A DNA stretch of 64,000 nt from Acetobacter musti (GTDB lineage Bacteria; Pseudomonadota; Alphaproteobacteria; Acetobacterales; Acetobacteraceae): assembly GCF_011516835.1 (NCBI RefSeq), contig NZ_WOTB01000016.1, forward strand, positions 1 through 64,000. Direction: 5' to 3'. Made by a program: the position numbers and the translations under genes. This document shows positions 42,551-51,090 of the stretch, in pieces (position 1 is the stretch's first letter; the number at the start of each line of letters is the position of its first letter). Below the pieces are notes generated by a model. That model was not told the origin of the DNA, searched no databases, and was given only the letters and a program-made list of their open reading frames with translations.

Positions 42551-43882
42551 ATGAGACAAAGTTCCGTCCGGTCCGCGTTTCTTCTTTCCTGTGCAGTGAT
42601 CGGCATCCTTGTCCATGGGACATCCCGGGCCGCCAGGCCGGGTGGTCCCTCATCCGGGCTTTGCCCGCGACTGGACAGCGCGGTTACGGCCCGCCGGGAC
42701 AATGGCAGGTTCGCCGCGGCTGACCGGGATGTGAAAGCCGGGCTCGGGCCTCACGCATCCTATCCGGGAGCGGTTCTGCTCATTGCGAAAAACGGTCATG
42801 TCGTGCATCTCGCGGCCTTTGGCGCGGCCCAGGATCTGACGGTCAGTCCGGACGGCCGGGCGGTGCCCATGGCCTCGCCGCGTCCGATGCATGACGATGA
42901 GCTCTTCGACATGGCCTCGGTCACCAAGGTCGAGGCGACGACGGCCGCTGTCATGCATCTGGTCAGTCAGGGGCGTCTGCATCCCGAAGACAGGCTGGGC
43001 GATCTTCTGCCGGTCTTCGCCGGCACGGATAAGGCGACTGTCACGGTCGAACAGCTTCTTACGCATCGCGCCGGGCTGTGGGAGTGGCAGCCGGGCTGGC
43101 TGTATCGTGACGCCGGCGGCAGCGTTCTGCCCTGGCTCGCCCGGCTTCCGCGCCGTTATGGCATCGGCGAACGATGGGCCTATTCCGATCTCGGTTTCAT
43201 GATTCTCGGCGCTGTCGTCTCTCATGTTTCCGGCCTGCCGCTGGATACCTATGTCAGGCAGGAGCTGTATGTCCCGCAGGACATGACCGATACGGGGTAT
43301 CTGCCATCGGCCACCCTTGCTCCGCGCATCGCCGCGACTTCTCAGGGCGACGCTTATCAGCGGCGCATGGTGGAGACGGGGAAGCCCTATCCCGTTCTGT
43401 ATCCGCCCTCTCCTGATGTGCATGTTTCCTATCGTACGGGGTTTCTGGTCGGTCAGGCCAATGACGCCAACAGCTGGTTCGGCTGGGGCGGCGTTGCGGG
43501 ACATGCGGGGGTATTCTCGACGGCGCTCGATGTCGGGCGTTATGCCCAGACGCTGCTGAATGGCGGATGTTACGGAAACTGGCGGCTGGCGTCACCGGAG
43601 ATTGTGGCCCGTTTTGAGCAGACGCCGTCTGATGCGAAACAGGCGCTGGGATTCCGGAAGATGCAGATCGACGGCGTCACGACACCGGTTTTCGGTCATC
43701 CCGGTTTTACCGGAACGCAGTTTGCGTTTGCTCCGGAGCTGAATCTGTCCGTTGTGCTGCTGACCAACCGGCTGCACCGGCCCGATACGCCGTCGGAGAG
43801 CTACCCTGTGCTCTCCGATCTGTGGAATCAGGTGATACGCGACGCGGTCGCGGCAACGACGCAGTCGGGAGAAAAGCCCTGA
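42551..43882 (+). CDS. Exported serine hydrolase, YfeW/PBP4B-like (beta-lactamase class C fold)
   Basis: Periplasmic protein of 443 residues with a signal peptide (residues 8-27). It has the class C serine hydrolase signature: nucleophile motif SVTK (123-126) in FDMASVTKVEATTAAVMHLV, YSD (211-213) replacing YxN, and HPGFTG in place of the KTG box. VEQLLTHRAGLWEWQPGW is also typical. It resembles E. coli YfeW (PBP4B), a D-Ala-D-Ala carboxypeptidase-like protein encoded next to murQP. Being 9 bases after the TonB receptor, it likely trims peptides from incoming cell-wall fragments. An esterase role cannot be excluded. Confidence 0.88.
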   Translation: MRQSSVRSAFLLSCAVIGILVHGTSRAARPGGPSSGLCPRLDSAVTARRDNGRFAAADRDVKAGLGPHASYPGAVLLIAKNGHVVHLAAFGAAQDLTVSPDGRAVPMASPRPMHDDELFDMASVTKVEATTAAVMHLVSQGRLHPEDRLGDLLPVFAGTDKATVTVEQLLTHRAGLWEWQPGWLYRDAGGSVLPWLARLPRRYGIGERWAYSDLGFMILGAVVSHVSGLPLDTYVRQELYVPQDMTDTGYLPSATLAPRIAATSQGDAYQRRMVETGKPYPVLYPPSPDVHVSYRTGFLVGQANDANSWFGWGGVAGHAGVFSTALDVGRYAQTLLNGGCYGNWRLASPEIVARFEQTPSDAKQALGFRKMQIDGVTTPVFGHPGFTGTQFAFAPELNLSVVLLTNRLHRPDTPSESYPVLSDLWNQVIRDAVAATTQSGEKP

Positions 43883-44021
43883 GGATGGCTTCCTGATGGC
43901 AGGCCGGGTCATGGGTCTCCGGAAGCGCCTGTCCTGATCTGAGGGTTTTCAGCATCTGCCTGCCCGTTTCCGGTTGTCGGACCGGTCATGTCTGTCCGTC
44001 CGGATTCAGAAAATCGTTTTA

Positions 44022-44558
44022 TCAGGACGCTGTTTCAGGCGTGACCTTGTCCGGATGAGATGCTCCGGGAGGCTCGCATCCGGCGAAAGGGGAGGCCCCC
44101 GGAGGCTGGACGGCGCCGTGATCGCTTCCCGTGACGTAATCCTGAAGTTCCCGCGCCTCATATTCGGCGTTCTCGGCTCTCAGTTTGACGAGATCGCCGA
44201 TGCTGACCAGACCGCTCAGTTTGCCGTCTTCAATGACAGGCATATGCCGGTTGCGCGACACGGTCATCCGGCAGGCAACATCGTAAATGCTGTCATCCGG
44301 ACTCGCTGTGGGAACATCTCTCAGCATGATGTCTTTTGCGGACAGGGAAGAAATCCCCTGCCCGCGTTCTGCGAGCGCTCTGACGATCATCCTTTCAGAG
44401 ACCAGGCCGACGAGGCCGCCATCCGGACCGACGACGGGCGTGCCGCCGATATTGTGGCGTATCAGCGTTTCCGCGACGGAGAGAACCGGATCGTCCTCCC
44501 TGACCGTGATGACCACGCGGCCCTTGCGGGCCAGGATATGAAAGACATTTGAGGACAT
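44022..44558 (-). CDS. CBS-domain pair protein
   Basis: Small protein of 178 residues made of two CBS motifs: about 10-68 (VVITVREDDPVLSVAETLIR, GGTPVVGPDGGLVGLVSERM) and about 80-135 (VPTASPDDSIYDVACRMTVS, RHMPVIEDGKLSGLVSIGDL). CBS pairs bind adenosine nucleotides such as AMP or ATP and act as energy sensors. A 40-residue tail, Pro/Gly-rich, follows. I start at the ATG at 44558 where homology begins; an ATG six codons upstream is possible. It lies 135 bases downstream of nuoN on the same strand and may be a distal gene of the complex I transcript. Confidence 0.9.
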   Translation of the reverse strand: MSSNVFHILARKGRVVITVREDDPVLSVAETLIRHNIGGTPVVGPDGGLVGLVSERMIVRALAERGQGISSLSAKDIMLRDVPTASPDDSIYDVACRMTVSRNRHMPVIEDGKLSGLVSIGDLVKLRAENAEYEARELQDYVTGSDHGAVQPPGASPFAGCEPPGASHPDKVTPETAS

Positions 44559-44693
44559 GAGGGTAATTCCTTTCATGTTCCGGCTGTGTTCCGGCCCTGT
44601 ATTCCAGGCGGTGAGAGCCCGTTATGCTGTTTCAGTGGTATAAAATACGCATGTCATATTCTGTGGCTGTATCGGGGAGGCGTGGCCCGGTTG

Positions 44694-46151
44694 CTACCCG
44701 GACCGGGATGCTTTCATCACGTCCTGATATGGCGGGGTCATAGCGGGTGCTGGCAGAAGCGGGCGAAGCAGACGCGCGGGGAACAGTCCCCCGATAATCA
44801 CGATGATGGTAAGAACGGTGACGAGGACAGTAAGTTCCGGCTGACGGGTTCGCGGCGGAACCATCAGGGGTGTCGCTGCGCCGGTCATGACGCGGATGAT
44901 GTTCAGGTAATAATACAGTCCGATGATGCTTCCGGTCACCAGAACGGCCAGGAGCAGGTCATGCTGCCGTTCGACGCCTGTCGCGATGATCCCGAACTTG
45001 GCGAAAAACCCGATTCCGGGAGGAATGCCCGCAAGCGAAAGAAGCATCAGAGACAGTGTGACGGCGAGAAAAGGACGGGTTGAAAACAGGCCTTTCCAGT
45101 CGGCGATTTCGGTGCCATCCGGATGTCCCGGTGATCCGAAGGCGCTGATGATGGCGAATACGCCGAGGGTGCTGGCCGTATAGGCCGCGAGATAGATCGT
45201 GATGACGCCGGACTGCAACTGGCCTGGTGAGAGGACGGCGATGAGAAGATACCCGACATGCGCGATTGAGGAACATGCGAGAAGCCGCGTGAAGCTGGTC
45301 TGCTGTAAGGCCTGGAGATTTCCGCCGAGAATGGTCAGAATAATGACGGCCGGCATGAGGCTCTGCATGTAAAACGGCAGATGTCCGGTGCCGAAAAACC
45401 GGACAAGAGATGAAAATATCGCGATTTTTGAAACCATGGCGATGAATGCCGCGACCGGCACGGGGGCGCCTTCCATGACATCGGGAAGCCACAGATGAAA
45501 GGGCACGGCTGAGAGTTTGAAGAAAATTCCGATCAGAATCATGATCGTGGCGGCTGTCTGAATGCCGGGGGAACCGGCTGCGACCGGCAGGGTAAAATGC
45601 AGGGAGCCGGTCACGGCGTAGGCGAGACCGGCGCCGAAGAGAAGAATGGCCGAGGACAGTCCGGACAGAATCAAATATTTCATTGCTGCTTCACAGCCTT
45701 CCGGAAAGCGGAGACGACGGGAAGCGACAAGACCCAGCAGGGATATTCCGAGGATTTCAAGGCCGAGAAAGAAGGGGATATAGTTTGCGCTGAAGACCAT
45801 GGCCACGGCGCCCAGCGTTCCCGTCAGCAGCAGGAGCGCGCTTTCATCCGCCGGATGAGCCGGATCGCGTGCCAGATCGCGCCAGGACATAAGAAGAATA
45901 CTGATGGAGGAAAGAACGATCAGAATGCCGTTATAGTCCGCCCACCGGTCCTGAATGAAGAGCGTGACCGTGCCGGGGGGTGCTGAACCCACATGGCGGC
46001 CCGTCAGCGCCAGGGCCGCCAGAAATGTGATCAGGCCGATGGAGAGACTGCGCGCCGCCGAGCGTCGCCAGGCGATGGAGGCGAGAAGAACCATCGTTCC
46101 AGCCGAGAGGGCGAGCAGCGGTGAGGGCAGGAAAAGATCATGGACAATCAT
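44694..46151 (-). CDS. nuoN: NADH-quinone oxidoreductase subunit N
   Basis: Antiporter-like membrane subunit of complex I, 485 residues with about 14 helices, one of three that pump protons along the membrane arm. Recognisable parts are PADESALLLLTGTLGAVAMV, EGCEAAMKYLILSGLSSAIL (TM5 Glu and the Lys of the half-channel), FKLSAVPFHLWLPDVMEGAP and SLAGIPPGIGFFAKFGIIA. The start overlaps the nuoM stop by 4 bases. It is the last nuo gene. The Lys in SMVSKIAIFSSLVRFF-like TM8 position is present as AMVSKIAIF. Confidence 0.95.
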   Translation of the reverse strand: MIVHDLFLPSPLLALSAGTMVLLASIAWRRSAARSLSIGLITFLAALALTGRHVGSAPPGTVTLFIQDRWADYNGILIVLSSISILLMSWRDLARDPAHPADESALLLLTGTLGAVAMVFSANYIPFFLGLEILGISLLGLVASRRLRFPEGCEAAMKYLILSGLSSAILLFGAGLAYAVTGSLHFTLPVAAGSPGIQTAATIMILIGIFFKLSAVPFHLWLPDVMEGAPVPVAAFIAMVSKIAIFSSLVRFFGTGHLPFYMQSLMPAVIILTILGGNLQALQQTSFTRLLACSSIAHVGYLLIAVLSPGQLQSGVITIYLAAYTASTLGVFAIISAFGSPGHPDGTEIADWKGLFSTRPFLAVTLSLMLLSLAGIPPGIGFFAKFGIIATGVERQHDLLLAVLVTGSIIGLYYYLNIIRVMTGAATPLMVPPRTRQPELTVLVTVLTIIVIIGGLFPARLLRPLLPAPAMTPPYQDVMKASRSG

Positions 46152-47656
46152 GGGGGGCTGACCCCTTCACCGGTCGCGGCCGTGACGGCAGGCGGAGACG
46201 GCGCCGAAAACGTCACGAAGGGCTGCGGATACAGACCGAGCACGAGCAGAAAAGCCATGACGCAGCCAAGAACCGCCATCTGTCCGGCCGGAAAATCCGT
46301 CACGGGTTTCGGGCTCGCCAGAGGGGCCGCAAGAAAGATCCCGTTCACCATCCGCAGCGAATAGATCGCGGCGAGAACCAGGCCGGTGGCCGCCAGCACC
46401 GCCATTGGCGGGCTGACATGCCAGGTGGCGAACAGGACCAGAAATTCGCCGGCGAAATTTCCGAGGCCGGGCATGCCGAGAGACGCCACGGCGAAAAACA
46501 GGCCGGCGCCGGACAGGCGGGGCATGGCGGCCCAGAGACCGCCGATCTGCCGCATGTCCCGCGTGTGCAGACGGTCCTGGATCGATCCGGCGATCAGGAA
46601 AAGCGCGCCTGTGCTCAGGCCATGGGCCAGCATCTGAATGATCGCGCCCTGCATGCCGGTCTGTGATCCGGTGAAGATTCCGAGCAGCACGAAGCCGAGA
46701 TGGCTGATGCTGCTGTAGGCGATCAGGCGCTTGATGTCGTTCTGCGCGCAGGACAGCCACGCGCCGTAGAGAATGCCGGCCACGCCCAGCGCCATCGCCA
46801 CGGGCGCGAAGCGGGAGGCGGCTTCGGGAAACAGCATGACATTGAAACGGATCATGCCATATCCGCCGGTCTTGAGCAGCACGCCGGCGAGAAGGACGCT
46901 GCAGGCGGTCGGGGCCTGGGTATGGGCGTCCGGCAGCCAGACATGCACCGGGACGACGGGAAGCTTGACCGCGAAAGCGATGAAAAATCCGGACATGAGC
47001 AGCAGAGATAAAGAAGGCGACAGAGGTGTGGCGGCAAGGATGAAATAATCGAATGTGAGAACGTTCGTCGCGCGATAATGGGCGATGACCAGACCGAGGA
47101 TGGAGAGCAGCATGAGCAGGCCGCTGCCCTGGGTGAAGAGAAAGAATTTAATGGCGGCGCGCTGGCGGTCCTCATGGCCCCATGCGGAAATCAGGACGAA
47201 CATGGGAACCAGCATCAGTTCCCAGAAAAAGAAGAACAGGAACAGGTCGGTGGCGAGAAATGTGCCGATGATTCCGGTAATGGTCGACAGGAACAGAAAA
47301 TGGAAAGCTCCGGCATTCGTTTTGACCTGACGTGTCGCCAGCAGGACGGCGGGCAGTGACAGGATGAGGGTGAGCCAGATCAGGGACAGGGAAAGTCCGT
47401 CCATGTCGAGCCGGAACGCGATCCCCATGGCGGGAATCCATGGGACGGAGAAATGATCGGTCCAGGGTCCGTTATGGATGGAAGGTCGTAAGGTGGCTGC
47501 CAGAAGCAGGAGCGTTTCGATCACGAGGACCATGAGGCTGATCCGCCACGGAGCCTCGCGGTTTCGCAGGACCGTCGCGGCGCGGGGGCGGTCGGCGAGC
47601 CAGGCGGCGATACCGCCCAGAAAGGGCAGGAGCACCAGGGCGGGAAGCGGGCTCAT
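46148..47656 (-). CDS. nuoM: NADH-quinone oxidoreductase subunit M
   Basis: Second antiporter-like subunit of complex I, 502 residues from the ATG at 47656, which overlaps the nuoL stop by 4 bases; an upstream start at 47686 would add ten residues without homology. It has FLFFFFWELMLVPMFVLISA (TM5 Glu), AVKLPVVPVHVWLPDAHTQA (TM7 Lys region), LKTGGYGMIRFNVMLFPEA (TM8 Lys) and SSISHLGFVLLGIFTGSQTG. About 14 helices. Sits between nuoL and nuoN in the order normal for complex I operons. Confidence 0.96.
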   Translation of the reverse strand: MSPLPALVLLPFLGGIAAWLADRPRAATVLRNREAPWRISLMVLVIETLLLLAATLRPSIHNGPWTDHFSVPWIPAMGIAFRLDMDGLSLSLIWLTLILSLPAVLLATRQVKTNAGAFHFLFLSTITGIIGTFLATDLFLFFFFWELMLVPMFVLISAWGHEDRQRAAIKFFLFTQGSGLLMLLSILGLVIAHYRATNVLTFDYFILAATPLSPSLSLLLMSGFFIAFAVKLPVVPVHVWLPDAHTQAPTACSVLLAGVLLKTGGYGMIRFNVMLFPEAASRFAPVAMALGVAGILYGAWLSCAQNDIKRLIAYSSISHLGFVLLGIFTGSQTGMQGAIIQMLAHGLSTGALFLIAGSIQDRLHTRDMRQIGGLWAAMPRLSGAGLFFAVASLGMPGLGNFAGEFLVLFATWHVSPPMAVLAATGLVLAAIYSLRMVNGIFLAAPLASPKPVTDFPAGQMAVLGCVMAFLLVLGLYPQPFVTFSAPSPPAVTAATGEGVSPP

Positions 47657-49668
47657 GCCAGCAGCGCCGAGGCGAGAGCGGCGCACAGCCCGGCCACGAT
47701 CCAGGCCGCGTACCAGCGGACCCGGCCATTCTGCAGACGGGTCAGCAGAAGATCGCCTTCTCTGGTCATGGTGATGGTTCCCGCGGACGCCAGGCCGAGC
47801 GAGCCGGCTCTTACCTGAAGGAAAAACAGGCTCAGGCGACGGGTCATTCTGCCGGCGCCGGTTATCAGCCCGTCGATGATATCGTGCCGGGTGAGCCAGG
47901 CGAGAAAACGGAAGGGCTGTACAAAAAAGACGTCATACAGTCTGTCGGTTCCCGATCCGGCTCTGGCCAGACTCACGATGGCCGCCTGTCCGGGGACTTC
48001 CCGCATGACGGGTCTGGTGCGTCCCCAGAGAACCCATGCGACGGCGAGGCCGGCAACGGGTGCGATGCCGCCCGCGAGCAGAAGCCAGCGCGGCGCTTCA
48101 GCCCCGGAGATGGCTATATGGGAGACGGCGTCAGGAGAGATAGCGGCAGAGGAGCCAGCGGCGGCGGGGGCGAGCATATGGGTGAAGAGGTGGACCGGGA
48201 CGAGTGCGTCCGGCATTTCCACGAAGCCTCCGGCCAGGGAGAGAAAAGCGAGGCAGGCGAGCGGAATCGCCATGAGGCGCGGTGTCCGGCCGGAGATCGC
48301 GGTTTGCGGCTGTCCGGGGAAGATGATGAACACGCAACGGAAGATATAGAGCGCAGTCAGAAAAGCGCCTGCGAGGGCCGCGCCCCATAACAGATGTCCG
48401 GACAGGGCGAGACCCGGTGCCAGGGCGAACGAGGCGGGCCAGACGGAGGAGAGAATCATTTCCTTGCTGTAAAAACCGGCTGTGATCAGAGGCAGGCCGG
48501 CCAGCGCGGACGCTCCGGCCAGAAACGCGGCCGCGACACCCGGCATGGCGCGGAACAGGCCGCCCATACGGAAGATGTTCTGCTCATGATGCACGCGCGC
48601 GATGATGGCGCCAGCCGTGAGAAAGAGCAGCGCCTTGAAGAAGGCGTGTGTCACCAGATGAAAGAGCGCCGCCTGCCATATCCCGGTTCCAAGGGCCAGA
48701 AACATGTAGCCGAGCTGGCTGATAGTGGACCAGGCCAGAATCCGTTTGAGGTCGGTCTGCACGAGCGCGGTGCAGGCCGCCATCAGAAGGGTCAGCGTGC
48801 CGGTCACGGCCATCAGAGTCATGACGAGCGGCGCCGCCGTGAACAGCATATGCAGACGCGCGATGAGGTAGACGCCGGCTGTCACCATGGTGGCGGCGTG
48901 GATGAGGGCGGAGGTCGGGGTGGGGCCGGCCATGGCGTCGGGCAGCCAGGTCTGGAACGGGATCTGCGCCGATTTGGCGAGAGCCCCGATGAGCAGGAAC
49001 AGCGCGGCTCCGGAAACCACGGAGGATGAAAGCTGGCCTGTCGTGACGGCGGACAGGATATGGCTGATCTGAAGGGAGCCGCCGGCGGAGGTCATGAGCA
49101 GGAGCAGGCCGCACAGCATGGCGGTGTCGCCGATCCGGGTGATGTAGAACGCCTTGCGCGCGGCGGCGGTATTGGCGGGATTTTCATACCAGAACCCGAT
49201 GAGAAGATAGGAGCAGAGCCCCACGCCTTCCCAGCCGATGAACAGACAGAACAGATCCGAGGCGAGGACCAGCACGAGCATCGCGGCCACGAAGAGAGTC
49301 ATGCAGCCAAAGAACCGGGCTATGCCGGGATCGTCGGCCATATACCGGGCCGCATAAAGATGGATCAGAAACCCGACGACTGTGACGACAAGAATCATCA
49401 CGAGAGAGACCGGATCGAGCAGGAAGGACATGTGGGCCGAGATGTCCGCTGTCCGCATCCATTCCCATAATGTGATCTGAAAGGGATCAGCGTTTGTCCG
49501 GGACAGAAGCAGAAACGCAAGAACCATGCTGATCACGGCGGAGAACCCGACGGACCCCGCCGCCAGCAGACCGGCGCCCCGCGCGGAGATCCGTTTCGCG
49601 AAGAGGAACAGGATGACCGACGCCGCGAGCGGGCTGAGAATAAGCAGGGGCAGGAGAAATCCGGGCAT
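47653..49668 (-). CDS. nuoL: NADH-quinone oxidoreductase subunit L
   Basis: Largest proton-pumping subunit of complex I, 671 residues from the ATG at 49668. It has FLIHLYAARYMADDPGIARF, FCLFIGWEGVGLCSYLLIGF (TM5 Glu), LIGALAKSAQIPFQTWLPDA (TM7), GPTPTSALIHAATMVTAGVY (TM8 Lys/His region) and WSTISQLGYMFLALGTGI. The C-terminus holds the lateral amphipathic helix and a final membrane helix (WIVAGLCAALASALLA). An in-frame ATG at 49809 falls inside the nuoK repeat and is not used. Four bases separate it from nuoK. Confidence 0.96.
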   Translation of the reverse strand: MPGFLLPLLILSPLAASVILFLFAKRISARGAGLLAAGSVGFSAVISMVLAFLLLSRTNADPFQITLWEWMRTADISAHMSFLLDPVSLVMILVVTVVGFLIHLYAARYMADDPGIARFFGCMTLFVAAMLVLVLASDLFCLFIGWEGVGLCSYLLIGFWYENPANTAAARKAFYITRIGDTAMLCGLLLLMTSAGGSLQISHILSAVTTGQLSSSVVSGAALFLLIGALAKSAQIPFQTWLPDAMAGPTPTSALIHAATMVTAGVYLIARLHMLFTAAPLVMTLMAVTGTLTLLMAACTALVQTDLKRILAWSTISQLGYMFLALGTGIWQAALFHLVTHAFFKALLFLTAGAIIARVHHEQNIFRMGGLFRAMPGVAAAFLAGASALAGLPLITAGFYSKEMILSSVWPASFALAPGLALSGHLLWGAALAGAFLTALYIFRCVFIIFPGQPQTAISGRTPRLMAIPLACLAFLSLAGGFVEMPDALVPVHLFTHMLAPAAAGSSAAISPDAVSHIAISGAEAPRWLLLAGGIAPVAGLAVAWVLWGRTRPVMREVPGQAAIVSLARAGSGTDRLYDVFFVQPFRFLAWLTRHDIIDGLITGAGRMTRRLSLFFLQVRAGSLGLASAGTITMTREGDLLLTRLQNGRVRWYAAWIVAGLCAALASALLA

Positions 49669-49672
49669 GATC

Positions 49673-50044
49673 CTATCCTCGCTGCAGATTGCCGGGCTGC
49701 GGATTACCAGACAGCGGATTGCCAGACCGCAGATTACCGGGCAGCAGGTTGCCGGTATCGGCGTCGAGCGATGGCCGTCCTCTGGCGTGCAGGCACAGGA
49801 TGATCGCAAGCCCGGCCGCCGTTTCGGAGGCCGCGAGAGCGAGGATCATCAGGAACATCACCTGCCCGGATGCGTCGTGCCATCGCGCGCCGGCGGCCAC
49901 GAAAACGAGCGCCGCTGCATTCAGCATGATGTCGAGCGACATCAGCATGAACAGGAGATCGCGGCGCACCAGCACACCGGCGAGACCGGTCGCGAAAAGC
50001 AGCGCGGCCAGCAGTAATGCGTCACTGAGAGAAAGAACGGACAT
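49673..50044 (-). CDS. nuoK: NADH-quinone oxidoreductase subunit K with a repeat-derived tail
   Basis: Small membrane subunit of complex I, 123 residues against about 100 in E. coli. Three helices are seen: SLSDALLLAALLFATGLAGV, LLFMLMSLDIMLNAAALVFV with the conserved Glu position replaced by Asp (LDIMLNA instead of LELMLNA), and MFLMILALAASETAAGLAII with the second conserved Glu. The last 25 residues are five pentapeptides, GNLLP GNLRS GNPLS GNPQP GNLQR, then G; they come from a 15-base tandem repeat in the DNA and are not part of normal NuoK. It sits between nuoJ (one-base gap) and nuoL. Confidence 0.93.
   Translation of the reverse strand: MSVLSLSDALLLAALLFATGLAGVLVRRDLLFMLMSLDIMLNAAALVFVAAGARWHDASGQVMFLMILALAASETAAGLAIILCLHARGRPSLDADTGNLLPGNLRSGNPLSGNPQPGNLQRG
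49684..49758 (-). repeat. Five tandem 15-bp repeats inside the 3' end of nuoK
   Basis: Five units begin at 49684, 49699, 49714, 49729 and 49744, each like GCAGATTGCCGGGCT with a few changes. As the unit is 15 bases, copy number changes keep the nuoK frame and alter only the tail length. The array ends 15 bases before the nuoL start, next to its ribosome site. Confidence 0.85.
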
Positions 50045-50045
50045 G

Positions 50046-50546
50046 TCAGCGCTCCCTCAGCCGGTGGCGTCCGATGTGAAAGGACGTGACGAGACCGGAG
50101 AGAAGCAGGAACGAGGCCAGCTCGACCATCAGCACGTAGGGGCCGAACAGACTCAGGCCCACGTCCCGCGCTGTCAGCAGGTCCGGCGCGGCGGTGTCGT
50201 CAGGACGGAAGGGGAGGGTGTACAGAAGTTCGCCGCACAGAAGGGTTGCGAGCAAAGCGGGGCCGAGCCATGCGCGGGGTCTGAGCCACTCCTTTTCCCG
50301 GTCGCTGTCCGGTCGTCCCAGATTGAGCATCATGATGACGAAGACAAAAAGCACCATGACGGCGCCGGCATAGATGATGACTTCCAGCGCGGCGGCGAAC
50401 GGCGCGCCGAGCAGGGCGAACACCACCGCGAGCGCCAGCAGGGTGACGACCAGCCAGAGCACGGCATGCACGGCCACCCGGCGCGTGATGACCATGATGG
50501 CCCCGATGAGCGTGATGGCTGCGGAGAGGAGAGCGAGAAACTGCAT
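50046..50546 (-). CDS. nuoJ: NADH-quinone oxidoreductase subunit J
   Basis: Membrane subunit of complex I, 166 residues with five helices. The conserved TM3 motif is ALEVIIYAGAVMVLFVFVIM, containing the pi-bulge region YAGAVMVLFVFVIMML that links the quinone site to proton pumping. LFGPYVLMVELASFLLLSGL forms the last helix. It lies six bases after nuoI and one base before nuoK. Confidence 0.95.
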   Translation of the reverse strand: MQFLALLSAAITLIGAIMVITRRVAVHAVLWLVVTLLALAVVFALLGAPFAAALEVIIYAGAVMVLFVFVIMMLNLGRPDSDREKEWLRPRAWLGPALLATLLCGELLYTLPFRPDDTAAPDLLTARDVGLSLFGPYVLMVELASFLLLSGLVTSFHIGRHRLRER

Positions 50547-50552
50547 GGCGCG

Positions 50553-51065
50553 TCACGGCAGCAGGCTGTGGAGATCGACGGGGGGCCGTTCATGCGCGGA
50601 CTCACCCCGCTCCTTGCCGGGAATGGGGACGCCCGCGACGCGCCAGAAGCTGTAATCGGGGTATTTCCCGGTCCCGCTGATCAGCAGATCGTCCTTTTCA
50701 TAGACGAGATTCGGCCGCGCATATTCGCTCATCTCGAAGTCGGGCGTGAGCTGGATCGCATAGGTCGGGCAGGCTTCCTCGCAAAATCCGCAGAAAATGC
50801 AGCGGGAAAAATTGATCCGGAAATATTCCGGATACCAGCGTCCGTCCTGTTCGGCCTTCTGCAGGCTGATGCAGTCCACCGGGCAGGCAACGGCGCAGAG
50901 ATTGCAGGAGACGCATCGTTCCTCGCCGTCAGGGTCGCGTGAGAGGATGATCCGGCCACGATAGCGCGGCGGCAGGTAAGGCTGTTCCTCCGGATACTGC
51001 ACGGTCACGCGGCGTTGGAAGGCGTGCAGGAAAGTCAGCATCAGGGTGCGCAGGGTATCGAGCAT
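50553..51065 (-). CDS. nuoI: NADH-quinone oxidoreductase subunit I
   Basis: Peripheral-arm subunit of 170 residues carrying two [4Fe-4S] clusters (N6a, N6b) with motifs [16 protein letters not shown] and [16 protein letters not shown]. It passes electrons to NuoB. Segments such as [40 protein letters not shown] and [20 protein letters not shown], and the ending VDLHSLLP, are close to my recollection of E. coli NuoI (ending IDVKSLLP) and unlike usual alphaproteobacterial forms, supporting a gamma-type operon. A 25-base gap follows nuoH. Confidence 0.96.
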   Translation of the reverse strand: MLDTLRTLMLTFLHAFQRRVTVQYPEEQPYLPPRYRGRIILSRDPDGEERCVSCNLCAVACPVDCISLQKAEQDGRWYPEYFRINFSRCIFCGFCEEACPTYAIQLTPDFEMSEYARPNLVYEKDDLLISGTGKYPDYSFWRVAGVPIPGKERGESAHERPPVDLHSLLP

Positions 51066-51090
51066 GGGACATGCCTTTCCGTTCGGAGCC

